Notes: a model not told the origin generated them from the sequence alone. Shown: positions 8,021 to 17,490, counted from the stretch's first letter. The stretch: 64,000 bases of DNA from an uncultured Collinsella sp. (GCA_902470765.1 CABRHW010000002.1:124001-188000), one strand, 5' to 3'. Made by a program: numbers and translations.

Positions 8021-9235
8021 TTACGCGCTTGCTTCGGCCACGCTCTTCGAGGTTTCGGGTGAATCGGCTCCGTCCCCCGTCGTCTGTCCCTTCGCCGGCA
8101 CCACGCCAAAGCAGTAGCTCAGCGCCGCAGACACCGCAAATGCCGCACCGCCGGCAGCGCAGCACCACAGCAGGTTCGAGATGCCGCCCGTGGCAAAGCC
8201 AATGACCATAAGGACATTCGTCATGCCGATGGTATAGGCCGTAACGTGGCCCACGGCCGCAACAAGGCCTCCGACGGCGCCGCCAATGGCCATGCACGTC
8301 AGGCACCTGCCATATTTAAAGCCGCAACCGTACAGCGCCGGCTCGCTTACGCCGCCAAGAACACCCGAGATTGAATAGCCCAGCATGAGCGCCTTCTCGT
8401 CCTTATCCGCAACGCGAAGCGACGCGCCAAAGGGCATGCCCCAAACGGCGAACGTTGCCATCGTCGCGGCGATCAGGATGCACGAATCCGTTCCCACACT
8501 CATAAACTGCGCATAGGCGAGCGATAGGACAACATTGCTGACGCCCGCGATCTTTAGGAACTCCCAGCCCGCGGCAAGCCCCATGAGCGTGAGCAGCGAC
8601 ACGATGCCACCGGAATTGCCAAGCATAAACATAAGCTGGCCCAACAGCATGCCCAGATAGCTGCCCGCCGGCGCCGTAATACACAGCGAAACCGGAACCA
8701 TGACAAGCATGGTCGCAAACGGAACGAACGAAAACGCCACGGCCTTAGGGATAACGCGCTTAAAGAAACACTCCACTCGCCATAGCACGGGCACCGAGAT
8801 GAGAACCGGAATAACAGTCGTCGTGTAATCGTTGACCGGCGCAGGAAGCAGACCATACACGGAAGTCATCGATGCCCCCGTCGTCGATGCGGCATCGACA
8901 AGCTTGAGTAAATCGGGTGCAATCAATACGCCGCCCAGCATCATGCCCAGCTGCTCCGAGCAACCGAGCTGGCGGGCGGCCGCCCAACCAAGATAAATGG
9001 GCAAAAAGTAGTAGCCGGCGTTATAGAGCCAACTGTAGAACAGGCGATAGATATCGGAATCGGCAGACCACAGGCCCAGCATGCCTTCGCCCATAATGAC
9101 AGCGACGGTGCGGAACAACGCCGCGCAGACAATAAACGGCAGCGCCGACATCATGCTTTTGGACAGATAGTCCACCACGGCCATGGCGTTTGATGAAACC
9201 GACGTTGTAAACGAGGTGTTAGAAGCTTGTAGCAT
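8021..9235 (-). CDS. stand-alone PTS EIIC subunit (glucose/beta-glucoside family)
   Basis: A 404-aa membrane component of a sugar phosphotransferase system. The start is set at the ATG giving MLQASNTSFTTSV, with a GGGAAAGG site upstream; the open frame runs on upstream into accDA but without similarity. About ten hydrophobic helices are visible, with the family motifs GGVLIAPDL and GVSEPALYGCGFKYGR (GITEPA-like sugar site). No EIIB or EIIA domain is fused. It lies 40 bp downstream of accDA with no terminator between, so it is likely co-transcribed with fatty-acid genes. A soluble EIIA(Glc) is encoded at 45378; no EIIB is in the window. Sugar unknown. Confidence 0.85.
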   Translation of the reverse strand: MLQASNTSFTTSVSSNAMAVVDYLSKSMMSALPFIVCAALFRTVAVIMGEGMLGLWSADSDIYRLFYSWLYNAGYYFLPIYLGWAAARQLGCSEQLGMMLGGVLIAPDLLKLVDAASTTGASMTSVYGLLPAPVNDYTTTVIPVLISVPVLWRVECFFKRVIPKAVAFSFVPFATMLVMVPVSLCITAPAGSYLGMLLGQLMFMLGNSGGIVSLLTLMGLAAGWEFLKIAGVSNVVLSLAYAQFMSVGTDSCILIAATMATFAVWGMPFGASLRVADKDEKALMLGYSISGVLGGVSEPALYGCGFKYGRCLTCMAIGGAVGGLVAAVGHVTAYTIGMTNVLMVIGFATGGISNLLWCCAAGGAAFAVSAALSYCFGVVPAKGQTTGDGADSPETSKSVAEASA

Positions 9236-9275
9236 GGAATGCCTTTCCCAATATGACATGCGGGCTGTCCCTTTG

Positions 9276-11000
9276 TCACATCGTGCGGTATCGACCGATT
9301 GCGCGGTACTTTTCGTAGCGGAGGTTTGTGAGGGTCGCGTCGTCGAGCTGCCCAAGCGTATCGAAGGCATCAAATGCCGAGGACATGACGGCACCGGCGA
9401 TCTCCTCATGCGACAGGCCCTTATCGTCAACAATGCCGTCGATGATGCCGAGCGCCAGCAGATCGGGGGCCGTGAGCTTAAGCGCCTCGGCGGCCTCATC
9501 CGCACGCTCGGTATCCTTCCACAGGATCGACGCACAGGCCTCGGGGCTCACGACTGAATAGGCCGAGCTCGAGAGCATCAGGATGCGGTCGGCCACGGAC
9601 AGCGCCAGCGCGCCACCAGAGCCGCCCTCGCCTGTCACCACCGAGACAATCGGTGTCTTAAGGCCGCTCATCTCCATGAGATTCTGAGCAATCGCCTCGC
9701 CCTGGCCGCGCTCCTCGGCACCGATGCCGCAAAACGCGCCCGAAGTATCGACCAGGCACAGAACCGGTCGACCAAACTTTTCGGCCTGGCGCATAAGGCG
9801 ACGCGCTTTGCGGTAGCCCTCGGGATGTGCCATGCCAAAGTTGCGACGCATGCGCTCTTTGGTCGTGGTGCCGCGCTCGATGGCGATGACCGTTACGGGG
9901 CGCCCGTCTTTCCAGCCAATGCCAGCCACCACAGCGGCGTCGTCGCCAAAGTAGCGGTCGCCGTGCAGCTCCACAAATCCATCCAGGCCCAGCGAGATCA
10001 TCTCGCCTGCCGTGGCGCGATCTGCCGAGCGGGTCTGTTTGACAATCTCGAGCGCGGTTTTTGGTGCGCCCGAGCGCTTGAACAAGTGTCCCAACTTTTT
10101 GCCGTGGCGACCCGTATGCACAATCTCGTGCGGTGCCCCCAGGCCGGGCACGTGCCCTTCGTGCAGCGCCAGCAGCTCGCCCACCGTGAGCGCAATCTCG
10201 CCACGCGGAACGACGGCATCGCAAAAGCCGTGCTCCAGCAAAAACTCGGAGCGCTGGAATCCCTTGGGCAGGCGCTTGTGCATGTTCTGCTCGATCACGC
10301 GCGGGCCGGCAAATGCCGTCAGGGCATCGGGCTCGGCCAGGATAATATCGCCCTCCATGGCAAAGCTCGCGGTTACGCCGCCGGTCGTGGGGTCGGTGAG
10401 CACCGTGATATACAGGCCGCCCGCCTCACTGTGGCGCCTAACCGCCGCAGAAATCTTGGCCATCTGCATAAGCGATGTCACGCCCTCTTGCATGCGTGCA
10501 CCGCCCGAAACGGTAAAGCCGACAACTGGCAATCCCAGCTCGGTCGCATGCTCAAATGTGCGACAGATCTTCTCGCCCACCACGGAACCCATCGAGCCCA
10601 TCATAAAGTTGGCGTCCATAAAGAAGAGCGCCGTATCGCAACCGCAGATTTTGCCCCTGCCGCACACAACGGCATCGCGCTCGCCCGAACGCTCGCTCAC
10701 GCTCTTAAGCTTGTCGGCATAGCTGGGAAACGAGAGGAAATCCTCCGACGCCAGATTGGCATCCCATTCCTCAAACGTGCCCTCGTCGACCGTCATACCC
10801 AGGCGCGCACGACCGCTCACGCGAAAATGCTTGCCGCAACGGGGGCAGACCTCGAGGTTGTCGTGCAGGCGTGTCTCATCGATCACACGGCGGCACTCCG
10901 GGCACTTGATAAACACGTGGCGCGCGGGAAACTCGGCGCACGACTCGGTCATCGGCCCCTCGAGGACGTTGACCGTCTTCGCTTTTCTATTCATCAGCAT
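9276..11000 (-). CDS. accDA: acetyl-CoA carboxylase carboxyltransferase, AccD-AccA fusion
   Basis: A single 574-aa polypeptide carrying both carboxyltransferase halves that make malonyl-CoA from carboxybiotinyl-AccB. Residues 1-285 are AccD: zinc ribbon cysteines 33, 36, 52 and 55 (CPEC, CPRC), then FTVSGGARMQEG and the TGGVTASFAM crotonase-fold segments. From about residue 310 it is AccA, including GDRYFGDDAAVVAGIG, GTTTKERMRRNFGM and GEGGSGGALAL. In E. coli these are separate genes. Overlaps the end of accC (translation coupling); an internal ATG two codons downstream, overlapping the accC stop, may be the real start. No frameshift is seen. Confidence 0.95.
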   Translation of the reverse strand: MLMNRKAKTVNVLEGPMTESCAEFPARHVFIKCPECRRVIDETRLHDNLEVCPRCGKHFRVSGRARLGMTVDEGTFEEWDANLASEDFLSFPSYADKLKSVSERSGERDAVVCGRGKICGCDTALFFMDANFMMGSMGSVVGEKICRTFEHATELGLPVVGFTVSGGARMQEGVTSLMQMAKISAAVRRHSEAGGLYITVLTDPTTGGVTASFAMEGDIILAEPDALTAFAGPRVIEQNMHKRLPKGFQRSEFLLEHGFCDAVVPRGEIALTVGELLALHEGHVPGLGAPHEIVHTGRHGKKLGHLFKRSGAPKTALEIVKQTRSADRATAGEMISLGLDGFVELHGDRYFGDDAAVVAGIGWKDGRPVTVIAIERGTTTKERMRRNFGMAHPEGYRKARRLMRQAEKFGRPVLCLVDTSGAFCGIGAEERGQGEAIAQNLMEMSGLKTPIVSVVTGEGGSGGALALSVADRILMLSSSAYSVVSPEACASILWKDTERADEAAEALKLTAPDLLALGIIDGIVDDKGLSHEEIAGAVMSSAFDAFDTLGQLDDATLTNLRYEKYRAIGRYRTM

Positions 11001-12330
11001 AGAGATGCCCCATCAGATCGGTGTGATACATGCCCGACAAGAACTCGTCGTTTGCCAGCACGTCGAGCTGAAGCTCGCTGTTTTCGCTCACGCCCTCAAT
11101 CACGAGCTCGCCCAGGGCCGAGCGCATCTTGCGAATGGCGCCGTCACGCGTGGGCGCACACACGATGAGCTTGCCGAGCATGGAGTCGTAGTACGGCGGA
11201 ACTTTCGCTCCGGTAAACATGGCGGAATCCCAGCGCACACGCGGACCACCCGGCACACGCAACGCGGTGACCGTTCCGCACGACGGCAGAAAGTCCGGCG
11301 TTTCGGCATTGATGCGGCACTCCATGGCGTGGTTGCGCACCGGCATGTCCTCCTGCTCAAAGGGCAGAGGCTGGCCGGCTGCCACGCGCAGCTGCCACTT
11401 GACCAAGTCGGTATCGGTTACAAACTCTGTAACCGGATGCTCCACCTGCAAGCGCGTGTTCATTTCCATAAAGTAGAAATTGCCGTCGTCCGAGTACAGA
11501 AACTCGATGGTGCCAGCGCCCTCATAACCGACGGCACGAGCCAAGTCGCGCGCCGCCTTGTGCATACGGGCACGAATATCGTCGCGTCCGCCGAGGCACG
11601 GCGCGGGACTCTCCTCGATCAGCTTTTGGTTGCGGCGCTGCACCGAGCACTCGCGCTCGCCGAGTGAAAACACATGGCCCTGCTTATCGGCCATAATCTG
11701 TACCTCAACGTGATGCGCCGGCGCAACGAACTTCTCCATGTAGCACTCGCCGTCGCCAAAAACGGCCTCACCCTCGGCACGCGCCTCGATGAACGCCTTT
11801 GCCGCATCTTCCACGCGCTCGACCTTGCGAATACCGCGACCGCCGCCGCCCGCGCGCGCCTTAATAAGCACGGGGCAGCCGATGCGCTCGGCCTCGGCCG
11901 TCGCCTCCTCGGGGCTTTTGAGCAAATCGCAGCCCGGCACGATGGGCACGCCCGCAGCAGCGGCCGTTCGGCGTGCGGCGTCCTTGTCGCCCATGCTGTC
12001 GATCACCTCGGCCGAAGGACCGACAAACGCCAGACCGAACTTGTCGCAGTCGCGCACGAAGCTCGCCTTCTCGGAAAAGAAGCCATAGCCGGGATGAATT
12101 GCCTTAGCTCCCGACTTTACGGCACAGGTGAGCACGGCATCGTCGTTGAGGTAGCTCTCGGCAAGACGCGGGCCGCCGATGCAATACGCCTCGTCGGCAA
12201 GCTGCACGTGTAGCGCGTCCGCATCGGCCGTGGAATAAACGGCGACGGTCTTGATGCCCATATCGCGGCACGCGCGGATAACACGGACCGCGACTTCGCC
12301 GCGGTTGGCGATGAGCACTTTGTCGAACAT
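10987..12330 (-). CDS. accC: acetyl-CoA carboxylase, biotin carboxylase subunit
   Basis: AccC (447 aa) carboxylates biotin on AccB using ATP and bicarbonate. The start MFDKVLIANRGEVAVRVIRA is the family N-terminus and has an AGGAAGG site; the frame extends upstream through fabZ without similarity. ATP-grasp features include the glycine-rich RAGGGGRGIRKV loop, HVEVQIMADKQGHV, and the catalytic FYFMEMNTRLQVEHPVTE. Overlaps accDA by 14 bp and follows fabZ by 10 bp in the fatty-acid operon. Confidence 0.97.
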   Translation of the reverse strand: MFDKVLIANRGEVAVRVIRACRDMGIKTVAVYSTADADALHVQLADEAYCIGGPRLAESYLNDDAVLTCAVKSGAKAIHPGYGFFSEKASFVRDCDKFGLAFVGPSAEVIDSMGDKDAARRTAAAAGVPIVPGCDLLKSPEEATAEAERIGCPVLIKARAGGGGRGIRKVERVEDAAKAFIEARAEGEAVFGDGECYMEKFVAPAHHVEVQIMADKQGHVFSLGERECSVQRRNQKLIEESPAPCLGGRDDIRARMHKAARDLARAVGYEGAGTIEFLYSDDGNFYFMEMNTRLQVEHPVTEFVTDTDLVKWQLRVAAGQPLPFEQEDMPVRNHAMECRINAETPDFLPSCGTVTALRVPGGPRVRWDSAMFTGAKVPPYYDSMLGKLIVCAPTRDGAIRKMRSALGELVIEGVSENSELQLDVLANDEFLSGMYHTDLMGHLYADE

Positions 12331-12340
12331 GGAGCCTTCC

Positions 12341-12772
12341 TTAACTTTCGTGCATGAGTGCAAAAGACATATCGGCGCGGCAGCAAACCTCACCGTTGAC
12401 GCTCGCAGTACCCGTCGCAAAGCGGAACGGCCCGCGCGCACGCGTGATGGAGCACACTAGATCCACCGTGTCGCCCGGGCGCACCGGACGCTTAAAGCGC
12501 ACCTTGTCCAGACTCGTGTAGAACGGCGTCGCGCCGCGCGCCTCCTCATCGCCCATCAGCAGCACGCAGCAGTTCTGGGCGAGCATCTCGCACTGAATCA
12601 CGCCGGGAACGACCGGGTTTCCCGGAAAATGTCCCTGCAAAAAGTACTCGTCGCCTGTAATCGTGATCTTGCCGTGGGCCTCGTCGCCCACCAGCTCGGC
12701 TTCGTCGAGCAAAAGCATCGGCTCGCGATGCGGTAACAGCTTCTTGAGCTCTTCTTTGTTCATGGATATCAC
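12341..12772 (-). CDS. fabZ: 3-hydroxyacyl-ACP dehydratase FabZ
   Basis: A 143-aa hot-dog fold dehydratase that removes water from beta-hydroxyacyl-ACP in chain elongation. The catalytic His48 and Glu62 lie in GHFPGNPVVPGVIQCEML. MNKEELKKLLPHREPM at the third codon is an equally plausible start. It is placed between accB and accC rather than next to fabA-type genes. No FabA isomerase is in this operon, so unsaturated fatty-acid synthesis must use another enzyme or a bifunctional FabZ; this cannot be settled here. Confidence 0.95.
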   Translation of the reverse strand: MISMNKEELKKLLPHREPMLLLDEAELVGDEAHGKITITGDEYFLQGHFPGNPVVPGVIQCEMLAQNCCVLLMGDEEARGATPFYTSLDKVRFKRPVRPGDTVDLVCSITRARGPFRFATGTASVNGEVCCRADMSFALMHES

Positions 12773-13246
12773 CTATCCGATCCTCATGAGGCAGCTGCCA
12801 AACTCCACGAGGTCGCCGTCGGCCACGCAGATCTCGAGCACCTCACCGTCTGCCTCGGCCGTCACCTCGTTGAGAACCTTCATGGCCTCGATGATGCAGA
12901 GGGTCTCGCCGGCCTTGACCTTGGAGCCCACGCGCACAAATGGCTCGTCGCCCGGCGCAGGGGCAGCATAGAAGACGCCCACCATGGGAGCAGTCACCTC
13001 GGTGCCCTTGGGCTCCGGCGCGGCGGCAGGTGTCTGCGTGGCGGGTTCCGGTGCGGCAGGCGCGACTGTGGGAGCTGCAACTTGAGCGGCCATGGCGCTC
13101 GGCATAGGCATGGGCACGGCAACCGGCTGCGCCACACTCGCGCGCTCGAGTTCGACCGCGGTGCCATCGGGCTCCTCAACGCGTACGCGCGTGAGGCCGC
13201 GGTCCTCCATCACATCGGCTATCTCGGCAAGTCTTTTGGAATCCAT
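12773..13246 (-). CDS. accB: acetyl-CoA carboxylase biotin carboxyl carrier protein
   Basis: AccB/BCCP (157 aa) carries the covalently bound biotin between AccC and AccDA. The biotinyl lysine is K123 in the EAMKVLNEV motif of a C-terminal lipoyl-like domain (residues about 82-157). An Ala/Pro-rich flexible linker spans about 38-80. N-terminal residues 1-35 form the oligomerisation region. It abuts fabZ and is 3 bp from fabF. Its modifying enzyme BirA is encoded divergently from the operon head at 18627. Confidence 0.96.
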   Translation of the reverse strand: MDSKRLAEIADVMEDRGLTRVRVEEPDGTAVELERASVAQPVAVPMPMPSAMAAQVAAPTVAPAAPEPATQTPAAAPEPKGTEVTAPMVGVFYAAPAPGDEPFVRVGSKVKAGETLCIIEAMKVLNEVTAEADGEVLEICVADGDLVEFGSCLMRIG

Positions 13247-13249
13247 GCT

Positions 13250-14497
13250 CTAGCTCCTCGTATATCTACGCAGCGCGATGGCGGCGTTGTGCCCGCCAAA
13301 GCCCAGGTTGGTCGAAAGCGCCCAGGTAAGGTCGGCGCGAACCGCGCGATTGGGCGTGTAATCAAGATCGCAGGCGGAATCGGGCGTGTGGTAGTTAATG
13401 GTCGGCGGCACCACGCCCTGCTCGAGTGCCATGGCGCAGGCCATGACCTCAATGGCCCCCGTGGCACCGATCATGTGCCCCGTCATCGACTTGGTCGACG
13501 AGACATGTGCGGCGCGCGCCGCGTCCTCGCCGAGCGCTCGCTTAATGCCCGCCGTCTCGGACGAATCATTAAGCTTGGTCGAGGTGCCGTGGGCATTGAT
13601 GTAGAGGCCCTCGGAAGGCTTGACGTCGCCCTCGGCCACCGCCAGCGATATCGCGCGGGCAATGCCGGCAGCCTCGGGATCGGGACTCGTGATGTGATAA
13701 GCATCATCGGTGTTGCCGTAGCCCACGACCTCGGCATAAATGTGCGCACCGCGCGCCTGCGCATGTTCCATGCTCTCGAGTACCAGCACGCAAGCGCCCT
13801 CGCCCATCACAAAGCCGTCGCGGTCTGCATCGAACGGGCGGCAAGCCGTCGCAGGATCGGGGTTGGTGGTCAATGCGCGGCAGGACGTAAAGCCTGCAAC
13901 GGCATCGGGGATAATGGCCGCCTCGGCGCCGCCCGCGAGGATCGCGTCGGCATAGCCGTGCTTGATGGCGCGGAACGCCTCGCCCACCGCATGGGCCGAG
14001 GTCGCGCAAGCAGTCACGACTGGCAGGGTCGGTCCCTTTGCCTTGTGGCGGATCGCGATATTGCCCGAAGCCATGTTGGGGATCATCATCGCAATCATAT
14101 AGGGCGATGCGCGGCGAGGTCCACGATCGGCGATCGTGTGGACGTTGTCGACGAGCGTCGTCATGCCGCCCACGCCCGAGCCCACGTAGACGCCCAGACG
14201 CTCACGATCGATGGCGCCTTCGACATCAAAGCCCGCATCGTGCATTGCCTCGTCCGAAGCCGCCATCGCAAACTGAACGCAGGGGTCGAGATGCTTGGCG
14301 TCACGCTTGCCAAAGTACTCGTTGCCGTCAAAGCCCTTGACTTCGGCCGCCACCTTGACGGTAAACGCATCGGTATCGAAGTGCGTGATCGGGCCGATGC
14401 CACAGGTCCCGGCGCACATGGCCGCCCAGGTGGCAAGCGCGGTGTTGCCGAGCGGCGATACGGCACCGATGCCGGTGATTGCAACTCTCTGTTCCAT
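13250..14497 (-). CDS. fabF: beta-ketoacyl-ACP synthase II
   Basis: FabF (about 415 aa) condenses malonyl-ACP with growing acyl-ACP. The catalytic Cys is in TACATSAHAVGEAF, the first His in INAHGTSTKLNDSSE, the second in the KSMTGHMIGATG segment, and the C-terminal GFGGHNAAIAL loop is intact. An AGGAG site lies 6 bp before the second of two adjacent ATGs, so MEQRVAITGIGAVS is the chosen start; the first ATG or a start five codons further up is possible. Middle of the fab operon. Confidence 0.95.
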   Translation of the reverse strand: MEQRVAITGIGAVSPLGNTALATWAAMCAGTCGIGPITHFDTDAFTVKVAAEVKGFDGNEYFGKRDAKHLDPCVQFAMAASDEAMHDAGFDVEGAIDRERLGVYVGSGVGGMTTLVDNVHTIADRGPRRASPYMIAMMIPNMASGNIAIRHKAKGPTLPVVTACATSAHAVGEAFRAIKHGYADAILAGGAEAAIIPDAVAGFTSCRALTTNPDPATACRPFDADRDGFVMGEGACVLVLESMEHAQARGAHIYAEVVGYGNTDDAYHITSPDPEAAGIARAISLAVAEGDVKPSEGLYINAHGTSTKLNDSSETAGIKRALGEDAARAAHVSSTKSMTGHMIGATGAIEVMACAMALEQGVVPPTINYHTPDSACDLDYTPNRAVRADLTWALSTNLGFGGHNAAIALRRYTRS

Positions 14498-14536
14498 CAT
14501 GGTCTCCTCATCCAAGCCGTTCTTCGGCCCTGGTTT

Positions 14537-15310
14537 CTACATCGCCATTCCGCCGTCGACGCGCACGACCTCGCCCGTAATGTAAGCAGCCGCATCGCTC
14601 GCTAAAAAGCGCACCACGCCGGCCACTTCCTCGGGACGTGCCATGCGCTTAAGGGGAATCTGTTCCTCGGTTGCCGTACGCACCTTCTCCGAGAGCTTTG
14701 CCGTCATATCTGTCTCGACAAACCCGGGGGCGACCGCGTTCGCTCGTACGCCACGAGGCGCAAGCTCGCGCGCCACCGCCTTGGTAAGCCCTATCACGCC
14801 CGCCTTGGAAGCAGCGTAGTTGGCTTGCCCGGCATTGCCCATCAGGCCCACGACCGAGCTCATGTTGACGACGCAACCGCCGCGCTGGCGCATAAAGGTC
14901 TTGGTGAGCGCGCGCGTCATATTGAACGTGCCCTTGAGATTGACATCGAGCACGCGGTCGAAGGCGTCATCGCCCATGCGCATGAGCAGGCCGTCGCGCG
15001 TGATGCCGGCGTTGTTGACAAGCGCCCAAATGGAACCAAAGTCGTTGAGGACCGCTTCCACGCACGCGTTGACGGCAGCGGGATCGGCCACGTCGCATTG
15101 ATATGCGCGTGCCGTGGCGCCAACCGCCTCACAGGCTTCGCACGTCCTGCGCGCCGCATCGACGCTGCCGGCATAGACGACGGCGATATCAAAGCCGTCC
15201 TCCGCCAGACCGACAGCGCAGGCGCGGCCGATACCCCGCGAGCCGCCCGTGACCAGTGCCACACGACGTGAGTCGTTGCGCTCGAGCGCGCCGTTGTTCA
15301 AGTTGCCCAT
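14537..15310 (-). CDS. fabG: 3-oxoacyl-ACP reductase FabG
   Basis: A 257-aa short-chain dehydrogenase that reduces beta-ketoacyl-ACP with NADPH. The Rossmann motif TGGSRGIG is at 21-28, the NNAG motif follows in ALVNNAGITRDGLLM, and the catalytic Ser/Tyr/Lys are in MSSVVGLMGN and NYAASKAGVIG. An AAAGGAA site precedes the ATG. It has a short extra N-terminus (residues 1-14). Operon position between fabD and fabF is common. Confidence 0.95.
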   Translation of the reverse strand: MGNLNNGALERNDSRRVALVTGGSRGIGRACAVGLAEDGFDIAVVYAGSVDAARRTCEACEAVGATARAYQCDVADPAAVNACVEAVLNDFGSIWALVNNAGITRDGLLMRMGDDAFDRVLDVNLKGTFNMTRALTKTFMRQRGGCVVNMSSVVGLMGNAGQANYAASKAGVIGLTKAVARELAPRGVRANAVAPGFVETDMTAKLSEKVRTATEEQIPLKRMARPEEVAGVVRFLASDAAAYITGEVVRVDGGMAM

Positions 15311-15340
15311 GTCATTCCTTTCGGGTTACAGCCCTGTGGA

Positions 15341-16267
15341 CTATGCAAGCTCGTCGGCAATAGCTGCGACCTGCTCGGCCGTTTCGCACGAATACACGCG
15401 AACGTCGCTCAGCGTACGCTTGGCCAGGCCCGACAGCGTTTTGCCAGGGCCGACCTCAATAAACGTGTCGATGCCCTGATTCTGCAGAGCATGCAGCGTG
15501 TCGACCCAACGAACGGCATGACTCACCTGATTGGCCAAGACATCCGATGCCGCTCGCGGGTCCGCCGGATAGGGCGCCGCCGTCATGTTTGCCATGACCG
15601 GAATCAGCAGCGGTGACGGCGCGTGGCCGGCTTGGATATACGTCGCCAGCCCCTCAGTCGCCTCGGCCATATAGGGGCTATGAAATGCGCCCGACACCGC
15701 GACTTTCATAGCGCGGCCGCCAGCCTCTTTTACTAGGACGTCGAGCTCCTGCAGCGCCTCGGGCGCTCCGGCAACAACCGTCTGCTGCGGACTGTTGTAG
15801 TTGACCGGCCAGCAGTCCTCGCCGGCCTGTTTTGCCAGGTTCTCGACTTGCGCCGCATCGAGCTTGATGACGGCGCGCATGCCGCCCGGATGGCGCTCGG
15901 CAGCCGCGGCCATCAGCGCCGCGCGCTCGCACACGAGCTCAAAGCCCGCTCGCGTATCGAACGCCCCCGCAAAGGTGAGCGCGGCGACCTCGCCAAGCGA
16001 AAAACCCGCACAGGCGGCAGGTACCACGCCGCGCTCACGCAGGGCGGCAGCCGCTGCCAGATCGTGAACGAACACGCACGGCTGCGTGTTCTCGGTCTGC
16101 GAGAGTTCCTCCTTGGAGGCGCTTCGGCACTGCTCACTGGTCCCCGGGCGCACCTCGTCGGCAATGGCGAACACCTCGGCGGCGGCCGGCGATGCCTCGA
16201 TTAGGTCGACGCCCATCGCGGGGTGCTGGGCGCCCTGGCCGGCAAACAGAAACGCTACGCCACCCAT
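15341..16267 (-). CDS. fabD: malonyl-CoA:ACP transacylase
   Basis: FabD (about 308 aa) loads malonyl groups on to ACP. The nucleophile serine (about S90) is in the GFSLGEVAAL motif, preceded by the FAGQGAQ entry motif at 8-14; the catalytic His is in GAFHSPYM. The start is taken as the ATG giving MGGVAFLFAG; a GTG two codons upstream is equally possible. It overlaps the 3' end of fabK by 13 bp, suggesting coupled translation. Confidence 0.94.
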   Translation of the reverse strand: MGGVAFLFAGQGAQHPAMGVDLIEASPAAAEVFAIADEVRPGTSEQCRSASKEELSQTENTQPCVFVHDLAAAAALRERGVVPAACAGFSLGEVAALTFAGAFDTRAGFELVCERAALMAAAAERHPGGMRAVIKLDAAQVENLAKQAGEDCWPVNYNSPQQTVVAGAPEALQELDVLVKEAGGRAMKVAVSGAFHSPYMAEATEGLATYIQAGHAPSPLLIPVMANMTAAPYPADPRAASDVLANQVSHAVRWVDTLHALQNQGIDTFIEVGPGKTLSGLAKRTLSDVRVYSCETAEQVAAIADELA

Positions 16268-17199
16268 GCGCACGCACCCTTCAGGACGTGCTCGGCGCCA
16301 TCGACCAGGTCGTCAACGATTTCACGTGCACTTTGGCGCTCGTTGACCATGCCGGCAATCTGTCCACACAAAAACGAGCCCTCTTCGTAATTGCCGTCCT
16401 TGGCGGCCTTGCGAAGGGCGCCCGTGCCCATGGCCCCGAGCTCCTCGACGCTTACGCCCGCCGCCTCGCTCTTGGCGTAGGCGTTGGTGAAGGGGCTCTT
16501 GAGGGCACGCACCGGGTGTCCCGTCGAGCGGCCGGTCGCACGCGTCGAGGTGTCGTTGGCCTTCAGGACCATCTCCTTGTACTGCTCCGATACGGTGCAC
16601 TCATCTGCGATCAGAAAGCGCGTACCCACCTGCACGCCGGCGGCGCCCAGCATAAAGGCGGCCGCCACGCCGCGGCCGTCGGCAATACCGCCGGCGGCCA
16701 CGACGGGAATGTCAACCGCATCGACGACCTGCGGCACCAGTGCCATCGTCGAGGTCTCGCCAATATGGCCGCCCGATTCGGTACCCTCGGCAACAACCGC
16801 CGTGGCTCCACGACGTGCCACGAGGCGCGCCAGCGCCACCGAGGCAACGACCGGGATGACCTTGATGCCCGCCTCGTTCCACGCCTTCATGTACTTGGCG
16901 GGATTGCCGGCGCCCGTCACGACGACCGGCACTCGCTCGTCAATCACGACCTGCGCGACCTCGTCGGCAAACGGGCTCATGAGCATGACGTTGACGCCAA
17001 AGGGCTTATCCGTCTTGGCGCGCAGCTCATGAATCTGGTCGCGAAGCCAGTTGGCGTCGGCGTTCATGGCCGCGATGATGCCTAAGCCACCCGCCTCGGA
17101 CACTGCGGACGCCAGCGAGGCATCGGCAATCCAGGCCATACCGCCCTGGAACACGGGCTTTTCGATGCCGAGCAGATCGCAGAGAGGAGTCTTGAGCAT
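16255..17199 (-). CDS. fabK: enoyl-ACP reductase II (FMN-dependent)
   Basis: FabK (314 aa) is the flavin-dependent TIM-barrel enoyl-ACP reductase that performs the last step of each elongation cycle in place of FabI. Family features are PVFQGGMAWIADASLA at the start, the AMNADANWLRDQI helix, ESGGHIGE (flavin phosphate region) and PVVAAGGIADGRGV. FabK is triclosan-insensitive in characterised species; that property is inferred. No FabI or FabV is in the operon. It lies 2 bp after acpP. Confidence 0.93.
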   Translation of the reverse strand: MLKTPLCDLLGIEKPVFQGGMAWIADASLASAVSEAGGLGIIAAMNADANWLRDQIHELRAKTDKPFGVNVMLMSPFADEVAQVVIDERVPVVVTGAGNPAKYMKAWNEAGIKVIPVVASVALARLVARRGATAVVAEGTESGGHIGETSTMALVPQVVDAVDIPVVAAGGIADGRGVAAAFMLGAAGVQVGTRFLIADECTVSEQYKEMVLKANDTSTRATGRSTGHPVRALKSPFTNAYAKSEAAGVSVEELGAMGTGALRKAAKDGNYEEGSFLCGQIAGMVNERQSAREIVDDLVDGAEHVLKGACAWVA

Positions 17200-17201
17200 C
17201 T

Positions 17202-17438
17202 CTACTTCTCCAATGCCGCCTCGACCGTATCGGCGAACTCGCCGACCGTCTTGGGGTTCTCCTCGGTATCGAGCTGGATGCCAAACTCGTCCTCGACGGC
17301 AACGAGGATCTCGACGGTGCCCAGGCTGTCGAGACCAATCTCCTCGAGCGTGGACTCGGGCTTCATCTCGACATCGTCAAGACCGGCGGTCTCGCGGATA
17401 ACGTCGCAAACGCGCTCGAAGGTCTTCTGATCTGCCAT
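17202..17438 (-). CDS. acpP: acyl carrier protein
   Basis: ACP (78 aa) holds acyl intermediates on a 4'-phosphopantetheine attached to Ser38 in the GLDSLG motif. The protein is strongly acidic and of normal length. A GAGAACTACC leader with AGGAGAA precedes the ATG. It is the second gene of the operon, between fabH and fabK, an arrangement known in several Gram-positive fatty-acid clusters. Confidence 0.96.
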   Translation of the reverse strand: MADQKTFERVCDVIRETAGLDDVEMKPESTLEEIGLDSLGTVEILVAVEDEFGIQLDTEENPKTVGEFADTVEAALEK

Positions 17439-17490
17439 GGTAGTTCTCCTTTGTTTGTGCCCTAGGGGCGTTTTTATTTCCTATGTGCGA

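Noticed and set aside
9236..9535. N-terminal extension of the PTS EIIC reading frame into accDA
   Set aside because: The extension is Arg/Ser/Pro-rich shadow sequence of accDA; the ATG at 9235 has a good ribosome site and gives a normal EIIC start.
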